From Deltaproteobacteria bacterium (GTDB taxonomy: Bacteria; UBA10199; DSSB01): 5,517 nt of DNA. A program made the position numbers and the translations under genes. Numbering within the stretch: position 1 is the stretch's first letter; each line of letters begins with the position of its first letter. Shown here in pieces: positions 1 to 5,516 of the stretch. The notes under the pieces are model-generated. The model made no database searches. It was not told where the DNA came from and was given only the letters and a program-made list of their open reading frames with translations. The stretch spans positions 1 to 5,517 of the forward strand of contig JAJFLL010000176.1 of assembly GCA_021772695.1 (NCBI GenBank), read 5' to 3'.

Positions 1-1
1 T

Positions 2-760
2 TGTAAAATTGGAGAACAATTAGGAAAAGTTTTATCGAAAAAAACCGCGACTGGATTTTTATATCGGGTTGATTTGGAATTACGGCCTGAGGGAAAAAGC
101 GGAACCTTGGCCAATAGTCTTAGTGCTATGGAAACCTATTATGAATCATTTGGCGCCTATTGGGAAAAACAAGCGTTGATTAAAAGCAATTGTGCAGCAG
201 GTGACGCCTGCCTTTTTACAGAATTTCACAAGATGATCCAACCGTTTATCTTTCCAAAAACCAGCGATTTTTCCTTAGTTGAAAAGGTGCGGGACATGAA
301 GGTCAAAGTTGAAGCATCACTTCTAAGCTCATCCCAACAGGAATATCATGTAAAATTGGGCCGAGGCGGCATTAGAGAGATTGAATTTTTCGTGCAAACC
401 TTACAAATATTATATGGTGGAAGAAATCCTGCCTTAAAGACACCCAACACCCTAAAGGCCCTAAGTTCCTTAAAAAATGAGTCCTTATTGCCCGCCTACG
501 ACGAAAAGGAATTACGGGATGCCTACATTTTTCTGCGAACCATGGAGCACCGCCTACAGTTAGTGGAAGAACAACAAACCCATCGACTGCCGATAGATGA
601 AAAGTCATTGGCAGGTCTTGCCAAACGTATGGGGTATTTTCAGGAAAACCAAAACGAGGCAATAGAAATAATGTTAGCGGAATTACACAAACATCGAAAA
701 AACGTAGAGGTTAGGTTCGACAATTTACTTGAACGAACCGCCTACCAGGGGGGAAAATGA
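2..760 (+). CDS. glnE: Glutamine synthetase adenylyltransferase GlnE, deadenylylating (AR) half, 5'-truncated by window edge
   Basis: This is the end of the N-terminal (adenylyl-removing) half of GlnE, which removes AMP from glutamine synthetase when nitrogen is short. The frame is open to the left edge, giving 252 visible residues. The TTG at 74 is an internal Leu codon, because the conserved YRVDLELRPEGKSG motif straddles it. That motif (visible residues about 21-34) carries the third metal-binding Asp of the nucleotidyltransferase fold. The paired SDxD motif must lie upstream of the window. Next come the YYESFGAYWEKQALIK helix, the GlnE signature KLGRGGIREIEF (about 118-129) and a helical bundle with RTMEHRLQLVEEQQTHRLP. 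All of this matches the E. coli AR domain. The protein stops right after the bundle, at TGA 758-760, where ordinary GlnE continues into a linker and the AT half. The next ORF overlaps by 4 bases and supplies AT. AR identity is certain from the motifs; whether the gene is truly separate is less sure. Confidence 0.9.
   Translation, partial: CKIGEQLGKVLSKKTATGFLYRVDLELRPEGKSGTLANSLSAMETYYESFGAYWEKQALIKSNCAAGDACLFTEFHKMIQPFIFPKTSDFSLVEKVRDMKVKVEASLLSSSQQEYHVKLGRGGIREIEFFVQTLQILYGGRNPALKTPNTLKALSSLKNESLLPAYDEKELRDAYIFLRTMEHRLQLVEEQQTHRLPIDEKSLAGLAKRMGYFQENQNEAIEIMLAELHKHRKNVEVRFDNLLERTAYQGGK
747..753 (+). promoter_or_regulatory. G-rich Shine-Dalgarno for the AT ORF
   Basis: AGGGGGG lies 3 bases before ATG 757, inside the last codons of the AR ORF. 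Pairing through its 5' part (AGGGG) would give about 5 bases of spacing, which is workable. Together with the ATGA overlap it suggests that ribosomes finishing AR re-initiate on AT, giving coupled production. The same run is part of the slippery sequence annotated separately. Confidence 0.55.
751..757 (+). other. Canonical -1 slippery heptamer G GGA AAA at the AR/AT junction
   Basis: In the AR frame the bases read CAG GGG GGA AAA TGA, so 751-757 is an X XXY YYZ heptamer (G GGA AAA) directly before the AR stop. After a -1 slip the next codon is ATG 757-759, in the AT frame, giving a continuous AR-AT protein (...Y-Q-G-G-K-M-N-P-L...). The pattern is seen directly; its use as a frameshift site is inference. 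A strong G-rich ribosome binding site followed by ATGA could create the same heptamer by chance. Confidence 0.4.
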
Positions 761-1896
761 ATCCTCTTGGTCTTGAATTGCGAGAACGCCTTGGTAGGCA
801 AAGCGACCTAGAAACCAAAATTGAAGAAATACGTCGTTTTAAACAGGACCGTATCAAACCTTTAGAGAAGGGTTATTTAGAAAAAACTATTACTTTAGAT
901 TCTTTAATGGAAAAACTATGTGATATTGCCGATTGTATTTTGATTGAATCCTATCAATTGGCTATCGACCACTTACGCCCAATTTATGGGATCCCGCGGA
1001 TCAAAGACAACGACGGAAATTATTTATCAGGTGAATTCGCACTGGTAGGACTGGGAAAATTAGGCGGTAGGGAACTGCACTTCGGAAGCGACCTTGATCT
1101 CATATTTATTTTTAACAAAAGTGGTGAAACCCACGGAGCCAGAAATATCACAAATAAAGAATATTTCGCCAAGGTTACCCAACGCATCATCAATTATCTA
1201 ACTCTTCCCACCCGTGAAGGCTTTGCCTTTCAGGTCGACACCGAATTAAGACCTTCCGGAAATGCAGGAACCTTAGTAAGTGCATTGGATCCTTGGGTCA
1301 CCTACTACCATGAAAACGCCCAAATCTGGGAAAAGCAGGCTCTCCTAAAGGCCAGATTGATTCATGCCACAGGGCAATTTTCACAATCCTTTCAGGGTCT
1401 ATTTAGGCGATTGATTTTTCTATCTCCCTTTCCCGACAATTTGGCGAAAGAGATTCATCACTTACGCATGCGCATGCAAAGGGAATTAGCCAAAGAAACC
1501 TCTAGGAGGTGGCATTATAAAAAAGGTGTCGGTGGAATCACGGATATTGAATTTTTAGTCCAATTTTTACAACTGAAGTATGGCAAGGTTTTTGATGACC
1601 TATTGAAACCAGATACCCTTGGAGCACTAAATGCGTTAAAAAAACATCAGTTTGTTACTTCGATGGATTTAGATACTTTGGATGCTGCCTACAGATTTTA
1701 TCGCGATCTAGAAATACGCTTAGAACTGGAGTTTCAACTCAAAGAGGGATATCTAGATCCGAGCCAGGAAATTGTGGATCAAATAGGGTTGCGATTGGGG
1801 TATGCTTCGGGAACTGCATTCATTGAACAATTTGCGGAATACCGAAAAGCTGTACGAAAAATTTATCTTTCAGGCCTCAAAATCACGGAGAATTAA
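757..1896 (+). CDS. glnE: Glutamine synthetase adenylyltransferase GlnE, adenylylating (AT) half as a separate ORF
   Basis: This 379-residue ORF matches the C-terminal half of GlnE, which transfers AMP from ATP to a tyrosine of glutamine synthetase and so inactivates it. Residues 20-70 (EEIRRFKQDRIKPLEKGYL...LCDIADCILIESYQLA) resemble the helical lead-in of AT. The catalytic core follows: GLGKLGGRELHFGSDLDLIF (98-117, metal ligands Asp112 and Asp114), FQVDTELRPSGNAGTL (158-173, third Asp161), IWEKQALLKAR, and KKGVGGITDIEFLVQ (255-269). A C-terminal helical bundle ends near residue 370. All catalytic acids are present, so activity is expected. ATG 757 overlaps the AR stop as ATGA and has a G-rich Shine-Dalgarno just upstream. 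An in-frame TGA at 730-732 rules out an extension further upstream. Only about 111 residues precede Asp112. In E. coli roughly 260 lie between the AR end (about 440) and the equivalent Asp701, so the inter-domain region is much shortened. gshA follows 4 bases later. Confidence 0.92.
   Translation: MNPLGLELRERLGRQSDLETKIEEIRRFKQDRIKPLEKGYLEKTITLDSLMEKLCDIADCILIESYQLAIDHLRPIYGIPRIKDNDGNYLSGEFALVGLGKLGGRELHFGSDLDLIFIFNKSGETHGARNITNKEYFAKVTQRIINYLTLPTREGFAFQVDTELRPSGNAGTLVSALDPWVTYYHENAQIWEKQALLKARLIHATGQFSQSFQGLFRRLIFLSPFPDNLAKEIHHLRMRMQRELAKETSRRWHYKKGVGGITDIEFLVQFLQLKYGKVFDDLLKPDTLGALNALKKHQFVTSMDLDTLDAAYRFYRDLEIRLELEFQLKEGYLDPSQEIVDQIGLRLGYASGTAFIEQFAEYRKAVRKIYLSGLKITEN
770..787 (+). other. 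Weak candidate hairpin downstream of the slippery heptamer
   Basis: GGTCTTG... can pair with ...CGAGAAC: G770-C787, T771-A786, A785 bulged, C772-G784, T773-A783, a T774-G782 wobble, and G775-C781, around loop AATTG. The stem begins 12 bases after the heptamer, farther than the usual 5-9. A second imperfect stem (TTGGT 791-795 with ACCAA 814-818) lies beyond. Both are weak by eye, and chance occurrence is likely. Confidence 0.15.
1887..1890 (+). promoter_or_regulatory. Shine-Dalgarno that sets the gshA start
   Basis: GGAG sits 10 bases before ATG 1901. It supports starting gshA at 1901 rather than at the in-frame ATG at 1802, which would overlap glnE(AT) by 95 bases and add 33 residues unlike the GshA family. 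Confidence 0.65.
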
Positions 1897-1900
1897 CCGA

Positions 1901-3151
1901 ATGCTTCATAAAATCGCAGAGACCTTTCAAAAAAGGAAAAACCTCATCGAAGAATACTTTATGGAACAAACTCAGGGCCTAACGCCTCCATTGTATTTGA
2001 GCTGTGACATTCGTAATTCCGGAAAAAAATTGGGGGTGATCGACACCAACCTTTTTCCTGCTGGCTTCAATAATTTATGCAATGCCTATTCACGACGAGC
2101 TTCGGTGGCATTTCGGAATTACTTTAATAAATATTATCCAAATTATCGAAAAATAGTTATTTTATCAGAAGATCACACCCGAAATCGTTATTATTTAGAA
2201 AACATTTACCATCTAAAAGCCTTATTAGAAGGAGCGGGATTAGAATGCCGAGCGGCTTTTTCGGCCGAAAAATTAGGAGCCGAAAATCTCGATTTGCCGC
2301 TTAGTTCTGACAAAGTATTGAAGATGTACCCCCTGCGAGTTGAAAAGGATTTAGCCTATGCGGGGTCCATGGCAGGTGATCTCATTATTTCTAACAATGA
2401 TTTTAGCCAAGGAATCCCCCCTATACTCGAGCCGGTCTTAAATTTGGTTATACCCTCCCCAGGGTTAGGGTGGCACCGCCGCCGAAAAAGTAATCACTTT
2501 AATATTTTACAAACTTTAATCAATGATTTTGCAAAACGTATGGACTTAGACCCTTGGTTACTATCTTGTGAATTTACGGCCCTAAAACTCGTAGATTATT
2601 CACAGGAAGATGAAATGATCCAATTTGCAAACGGAACCCAAAAGGTATTTAATCAAATCCAGGAAAAATACCGTCAATTCAACATTGAGGATTCACCCTA
2701 TGTATTTATCAAGAGCGATTCGGGAACCTATGGCATGGGCATGCTGGATATCAGCGACCCGCAGGAATTACTCCGCTTAAACAGACGCCAGAGAAATAAA
2801 CTTTCTTCGAGTAAAGGCGGAATCCGCAATGAACAGTTTTTGGTGCAGGAAGGGATTCCCACTGCGGACTTTTACAGCAATTTGCCCATTGAACCCGTTA
2901 TTTACATGGTGGGCTGGGAGCCCATTGGCGGATTCTTCAGGATGAATACTCAGAGAGATGCCATAAGTTCCTTAAACACCCGAGGGATGGTCTTTAGCTG
3001 CTTATGTTTACACAAACTAGATGAACCGCATGAAGAGTACTATTTAAATTGTGCCGAAAAAGAGAATCTAGTCTCTCTAAGTACCGTCATGGCAAGATTG
3101 GCTTCACTAGCCGCTGCCATTGAAAATAAACAATTGAAAAAGGCAGCTTAG
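1901..3151 (+). CDS. gshA: Glutamate-cysteine ligase, ATP-grasp proteobacterial type (GshA, PF08886-like)
   Basis: This 416-residue protein matches the Acidithiobacillus-type glutamate-cysteine ligase family (PF08886/TIGR02049). The family is unrelated in fold to E. coli GshA and catalyses the first step of glutathione synthesis, ATP-dependent joining of glutamate and cysteine in the cytoplasm. Recognisable family motifs, in order, are DIRNSGKKLGVIDTNLFPAG (36-55) then FNNL, ILSEDHTRN (87-95), ISNNDFSQGIP (163-173), GWHRRRKSNHF (190-200), DPWLLSCEF (217-225), a glycine-rich nucleotide loop KSDSGTYGMGM (271-281), LNRRQRNK (293-300), VQEGIPTADF (315-324), EPVIYM (331-336) and GGFFRMN (343-349). 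The C-terminal part around QRDAISSLNTRGM departs from the family's usual DENLNAPG-like stretch, so loop details may differ. The length is typical. It is the third gene of the glnE operon, 4 bases after glnE(AT). No gshB is visible nearby. The family call rests on recalled motifs. Confidence 0.86.
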   Translation: MLHKIAETFQKRKNLIEEYFMEQTQGLTPPLYLSCDIRNSGKKLGVIDTNLFPAGFNNLCNAYSRRASVAFRNYFNKYYPNYRKIVILSEDHTRNRYYLENIYHLKALLEGAGLECRAAFSAEKLGAENLDLPLSSDKVLKMYPLRVEKDLAYAGSMAGDLIISNNDFSQGIPPILEPVLNLVIPSPGLGWHRRRKSNHFNILQTLINDFAKRMDLDPWLLSCEFTALKLVDYSQEDEMIQFANGTQKVFNQIQEKYRQFNIEDSPYVFIKSDSGTYGMGMLDISDPQELLRLNRRQRNKLSSSKGGIRNEQFLVQEGIPTADFYSNLPIEPVIYMVGWEPIGGFFRMNTQRDAISSLNTRGMVFSCLCLHKLDEPHEEYYLNCAEKENLVSLSTVMARLASLAAAIENKQLKKAA

Positions 3152-3516
3152 TCTTCGGCAAAAACCCGTTCTCTAGCTTCTTGTTCTTCTTTGCACTGAA
3201 TACATAAATCGGTGACCGGCCTGGCTTCTAATCGTTTTATTCCGATGGGATCACCACAGGATTCACAGAGGCCATATTCTCCGGCTTCGATTTTCTGTAA
3301 TGCCTTGTCGATTTTTCGAATTAAAAATCTTTCCCGGTCCCTTAATTTAAGATTGATAGCCTGTTCTGTTTCACTGGAGGCAAGATCGACCTCATCTGGT
3401 AAATCATCAGTGCTAAAAACCACAGATTGTTCGTTGATGCTTTCTTTATTTTGCGTCAGCACATTTCTGCGTTCCAAAAGCATTTCTTTAAAGCGTTTTA
3501 AATCTCGTTTGTTCAT
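3148..3516 (-). CDS. dksA: DksA/TraR-family RNA polymerase-binding transcription factor
   Basis: This 122-residue cytoplasmic protein resembles DksA, which enters the RNA polymerase secondary channel and, with ppGpp, represses rRNA promoters and activates amino-acid promoters. An N-terminal and a central helix (about 1-38 and 46-79) form the coiled coil. Its tip reads DEVDLAS, keeping the DxxDxA residues required in E. coli (here Asp41, Asp44, Ala46). The zinc finger is intact: Cys84-x2-Cys87-x17-Cys105-x2-Cys108 (CESCGDPIGIKRLEARP...CIQC). It is shorter than E. coli DksA (151 residues), mostly at the N-terminus, as in many non-enteric DksA proteins. AAGGG lies 6 bases before the ATG. It runs convergent to gshA, with the two stop codons overlapping by 4 bases, and divergent from purU. 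Another TraR/DksA paralogue role is possible, but the full tip and four cysteines favour true DksA. Confidence 0.85.
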   Translation of the reverse strand: MNKRDLKRFKEMLLERRNVLTQNKESINEQSVVFSTDDLPDEVDLASSETEQAINLKLRDRERFLIRKIDKALQKIEAGEYGLCESCGDPIGIKRLEARPVTDLCIQCKEEQEARERVFAED

Positions 3517-3522
3517 ATTTTG

Positions 3523-3527
3523 CCCTT
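3523..3527 (-). promoter_or_regulatory. Shine-Dalgarno of dksA
   Basis: On the minus strand AAGGG precedes the dksA ATG by 6 bases. A CCCT in the leader (within the C run complementary to + strand 3539-3544) could pair with its AGGG and partly mask it; that is speculative. Confidence 0.5.
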
Positions 3528-3544
3528 ATCTAGAGGTCAGGGGG

Positions 3545-3558
3545 AAGTCATTAGACTT
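3545..3558. repeat. Short perfect inverted repeat AAGTC-ATTA-GACTT in the dksA leader
   Basis: Two 5-base arms flank a 4-base loop. The element lies 28-41 bases upstream of the dksA start, downstream of the proposed dksA promoter, so it would be near the 5' end of the transcript. It could be a small leader hairpin or a dimeric operator. With arms this short in AT-rich DNA, chance is a real alternative. Confidence 0.3.
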
Positions 3559-3574
3559 AAAGGAGTAATCTTTC

Positions 3575-3603
3575 ATACTTATTCAAAGGGTTAGGCTTGT
3601 CAA
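3575..3603 (-). promoter_or_regulatory. Candidate sigma70-type promoter of dksA
   Basis: On the minus strand a perfect -35 hexamer TTGACA occupies 3603-3598. At 17 bases spacing the -10 would be AAGTAT (3580-3575), a 3 of 6 match. TATGAA (3577-3572) matches 4 of 6 but at a long 20-base spacing. The site is about 60-85 bases upstream of dksA, a sensible position. The -35 is strong and the -10 weak, so the call is tentative. Confidence 0.35.
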
Positions 3604-3625
3604 GTTTGATTCGTCCCTACATAAA
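3597..3625 (+). promoter_or_regulatory. Candidate sigma70-type promoter of purU
   Basis: TTGTCA (3597-3602, 5 of 6 to the -35 consensus) is followed after 17 bases by CATAAA (3620-3625, 4 of 6 to the -10). Transcription would begin near 3632, leaving a leader of about 45 bases. The -35 lies on the same bases as the dksA -35 on the other strand. TTGATT (3606-3611) with TTAAAT or TAAATT near 3631-3637 is a weaker alternative. Confidence 0.33.
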
Positions 3626-3677
3626 AAACCTTAAATTCTGTAGACTTTCCTCAAAGTAGCTTCTAAGCTTTTCGGTC

Positions 3678-4541
3678 ATGACGGCCATTCAAAACAATGC
3701 CATTTTTCTTATTGTTTGCCCTGACCAACCCGGCCTGGTGGCCACCATATCAGAGTTCATCCACAAACATCGTGGCAATATCGTCGATCTAGATCAACAC
3801 ACCGACTATCAAACTCAGACCTTCTTAATGCGAATCGAGTGGGAGCTCAATGGATTTGCGCTAGATCGGCAAGAACTTATTTCAGCATTTACTCCCCTGG
3901 CAAAAAAGTTCCAAATGAAGTTTTCCCTTCATTATAGTGCTGAACGCATGAATCTTGCCTTAATGGTCTCTAAATACCGTCACTGCCTTTATGATCTACT
4001 AGTACGTTGGACCCTTGAAGAAATTCATGCCGACATTCCTCTAATTTTGAGTAATCACGCCGACCTTAAAGAAGTGGCCGATCACTTTAAAATTCCCTTC
4101 CAAGTCATAAAAGTGAACCAAGAAAATAAACAAGAAGCTGAAAAGGCTCAACTCGAGATACTCAAAAAACATAAAATCGATTTAGTCGTTCTTGCGAGAT
4201 ATATGCAAATTCTCTCTCCTAATTTCATTGCCCAATACCCAGATGCCATCATCAATATACATCATTCCTTTTTACCGGCTTTTATCGGAGGCAAGCCTTA
4301 TCACCAGGCTTATTCCAGAGGAGTCAAAATCATCGGAGCCACGAGTCATTACGTGACAGAAGATCTTGATCAGGGGCCTATCATTGAACAAAGTGTTGCC
4401 AGGGTCAGCCACCTCGACCACATCGATGACTTGATTCGCAAGGGTCGGGACCAAGAAAAAACCGCACTGGCTTTCGCGGTACAAATGCATACCCAACACC
4501 GAGTTCTTACCTACAATAATAAGACCGTAGTTTTTGAATAA
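3678..4541 (+). CDS. purU: Formyltetrahydrofolate deformylase PurU
   Basis: This 287-residue cytoplasmic enzyme hydrolyses 10-formyl-THF to formate and THF, balancing the one-carbon pool and supplying formate for formate-dependent purine synthesis (PurT) where present. An N-terminal ACT domain (about 7-85; CPDQPGLVATISEFIHKHRG, then NIVDLDQHTD) is the regulatory ligand-binding part typical of PurU. The C-terminal formyltransferase domain (about 90-285) carries ILSNHADL, LVVLARYMQILSP, INIHHSFLPAFIGG and ATSHYVTEDLDQGPIIEQ. The catalytic triad equivalent to PurN Asn106/His108/Asp144 is Asn193, His195 and Asp231, all present. The length is close to E. coli PurU (280). The start is fixed by an in-frame TAG at 3657-3659 and by the ACT domain starting within 10 residues. 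No clear Shine-Dalgarno precedes the ATG. The gene is divergent from dksA and ends exactly where the convergent exporter gene ends. The ACT domain plus GGKPYHQAY motif separates it from PurN. Confidence 0.95.
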   Translation: MTAIQNNAIFLIVCPDQPGLVATISEFIHKHRGNIVDLDQHTDYQTQTFLMRIEWELNGFALDRQELISAFTPLAKKFQMKFSLHYSAERMNLALMVSKYRHCLYDLLVRWTLEEIHADIPLILSNHADLKEVADHFKIPFQVIKVNQENKQEAEKAQLEILKKHKIDLVVLARYMQILSPNFIAQYPDAIINIHHSFLPAFIGGKPYHQAYSRGVKIIGATSHYVTEDLDQGPIIEQSVARVSHLDHIDDLIRKGRDQEKTALAFAVQMHTQHRVLTYNNKTVVFE

Positions 4542-5516
4542 TTAAGAACCCTTTCGCCCCTCTAGCCAATGCAGTACTACGGGCATAAAGATGAGGGTAC
4601 TAAGCAGACAGGTAGCCACACCAATTACTGCTAATAGTCCCATACTTTTTAAGCCGCCATGAAAGCTGAATGTCAGCCCGACAAAACCGGCGGCATTGGT
4701 TAAAGAGGCTAATAACGCTGCTACTCCGGTTGTTCCCAACACCTGGGCCAGCGAGCCCTTCCCTAATTCTAAATAGCGATGATAGACATGAATAGCGTTA
4801 TCGACGCTCATGCCCATCACCGCAGGTATCATGACAATATTGTATAAATTGAGTTTGTCCCCCAATAAATAAAGTACACCTAAGGCCCAGAGAACTCCTG
4901 TTATGATGGAAGCCATCACCACCAGTGTTCGCTTTATATTTCGAAAATCTAAATAGACAAAAGTGGCGACGCTCAATACTGCCAAAACCAAAATAATCTT
5001 GGCATCATGTAATAGTGTCTTAACCACATCGCCAAAGACAATGGCTGAACTTGAAGGATGGTAAACTCCGAATTTGGTCTTTAATCCGTCTATTTCTTCT
5101 CTGAAACGAATAGCATTCCTGGCATCGTCCATTTCCAGTTCCGGTTGAGCAAAGATTAAAAATAAATATTCCGGACCTTGGGTAGAAAAGGCACCAGTGA
5201 TATCTTCCGGAATATCTTTTAGAGAAAATTTTTCAGGACGAGTGATCTCAAGTTTGAACTTATCTAAATCGGCCTTTTTTTCCTTGGGTACCAGCTTTAT
5301 GGAATCGTCAGATAGTAATTCATCAATTTCAGCGATAATTTGAAATTTTCGATCTTGATCCGGAGGGACCAATGAGAAAAGCGAACTCGTATAGTCCAAA
5401 ATGCTATTGGTGTTGGCTTCAATTTTTTCTTCAATGGCCTCTTTTAAGGCCGTGGCCTCAGCCTCACTTTGAATCAAGAGCATAGCTGGCACATTGACTC
5501 GTTTTCCGCCGGTGAT
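4542..5516 (-). CDS. RND-superfamily (MMPL/HAE3-type) exporter, C-terminal half; 5' end beyond window
   Basis: The minus-strand frame is open to the right edge (324 visible residues). The GTG at 5490-5492 is probably an internal Val, preceded in frame by I-T-G-G-K-R-V-N. The part seen matches the second half of an inner-membrane RND permease of the MMPL/COG1033 kind. Numbered from that Val, residues 1-160 look like part of the second large periplasmic loop. Five membrane helices follow at about 164-182, 188-210, 215-235, 254-276 and 283-306, corresponding to TM8-12, with a short basic tail. The fourth-helix motif GMSVDNAIHVYHRY (227-240) is the family's GxxxD signature, and Asp231 is the likely proton-relay residue. 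Such proteins export lipids, hopanoids or drugs using proton motive force; nothing here reveals the substrate. Its TAA abuts the purU stop with no gap. Neighbours give no functional hint. Confidence 0.85.
   Translation of the reverse strand: MTGGKRVNVPAMLLIQSEAEATALKEAIEEKIEANTNSILDYTSSLFSLVPPDQDRKFQIIAEIDELLSDDSIKLVPKEKKADLDKFKLEITRPEKFSLKDIPEDITGAFSTQGPEYLFLIFAQPELEMDDARNAIRFREEIDGLKTKFGVYHPSSSAIVFGDVVKTLLHDAKIILVLAVLSVATFVYLDFRNIKRTLVVMASIITGVLWALGVLYLLGDKLNLYNIVMIPAVMGMSVDNAIHVYHRYLELGKGSLAQVLGTTGVAALLASLTNAAGFVGLTFSFHGGLKSMGLLAVIGVATCLLSTLIFMPVVLHWLEGRKGS

Noticed and set aside
74..76. TTG as start of the glnE(AR) ORF
   Set aside because: The conserved YRVDLELRP motif continues upstream in the same open frame, so the gene begins outside the window.
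372..662. Minus-strand ORF of 96 codons inside glnE(AR)
   Set aside because: It lies antisense within a strongly conserved GlnE region, has no recognisable domain and no ribosome binding site that I could see; it is a shadow ORF.
1466..1477. Perfect 12-base palindrome GCATGCGCATGC in glnE(AT)
   Set aside because: It arises from the repeated Arg-Met codons of L-R-M-R-M-Q in a helix; no sign of a regulatory role.
1802..1900. Upstream in-frame ATG that would lengthen gshA by 33 residues
   Set aside because: The extension is an out-of-frame reading of the glnE(AT) end and is unlike the GshA family; ATG 1901 has GGAG at proper spacing.
3113..3147. Inverted repeat GCTGCC...GGCAGC with inner ATTG/CAAT at the gshA 3' end, a possible terminator
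   Set aside because: The arms are only 6 bases with a 7-base bulge before the inner pairing, and no T run follows on either strand; not convincing as an intrinsic terminator.
3212..3568. Plus-strand ORF of 118 codons antisense to dksA
   Set aside because: It covers the conserved DksA zinc finger and coiled coil on the opposite strand, and its translation is low-complexity Ser/Leu-rich; a shadow of dksA.
4272..4499. Minus-strand ORF of 75 codons inside purU
   Set aside because: It is antisense to the catalytic motifs of PurU and has no independent support.
5490..5492. GTG as start of the RND gene
   Set aside because: The frame stays open to the edge, and RND exporters need an N-terminal half not present here; the GTG is most likely an internal Val codon.
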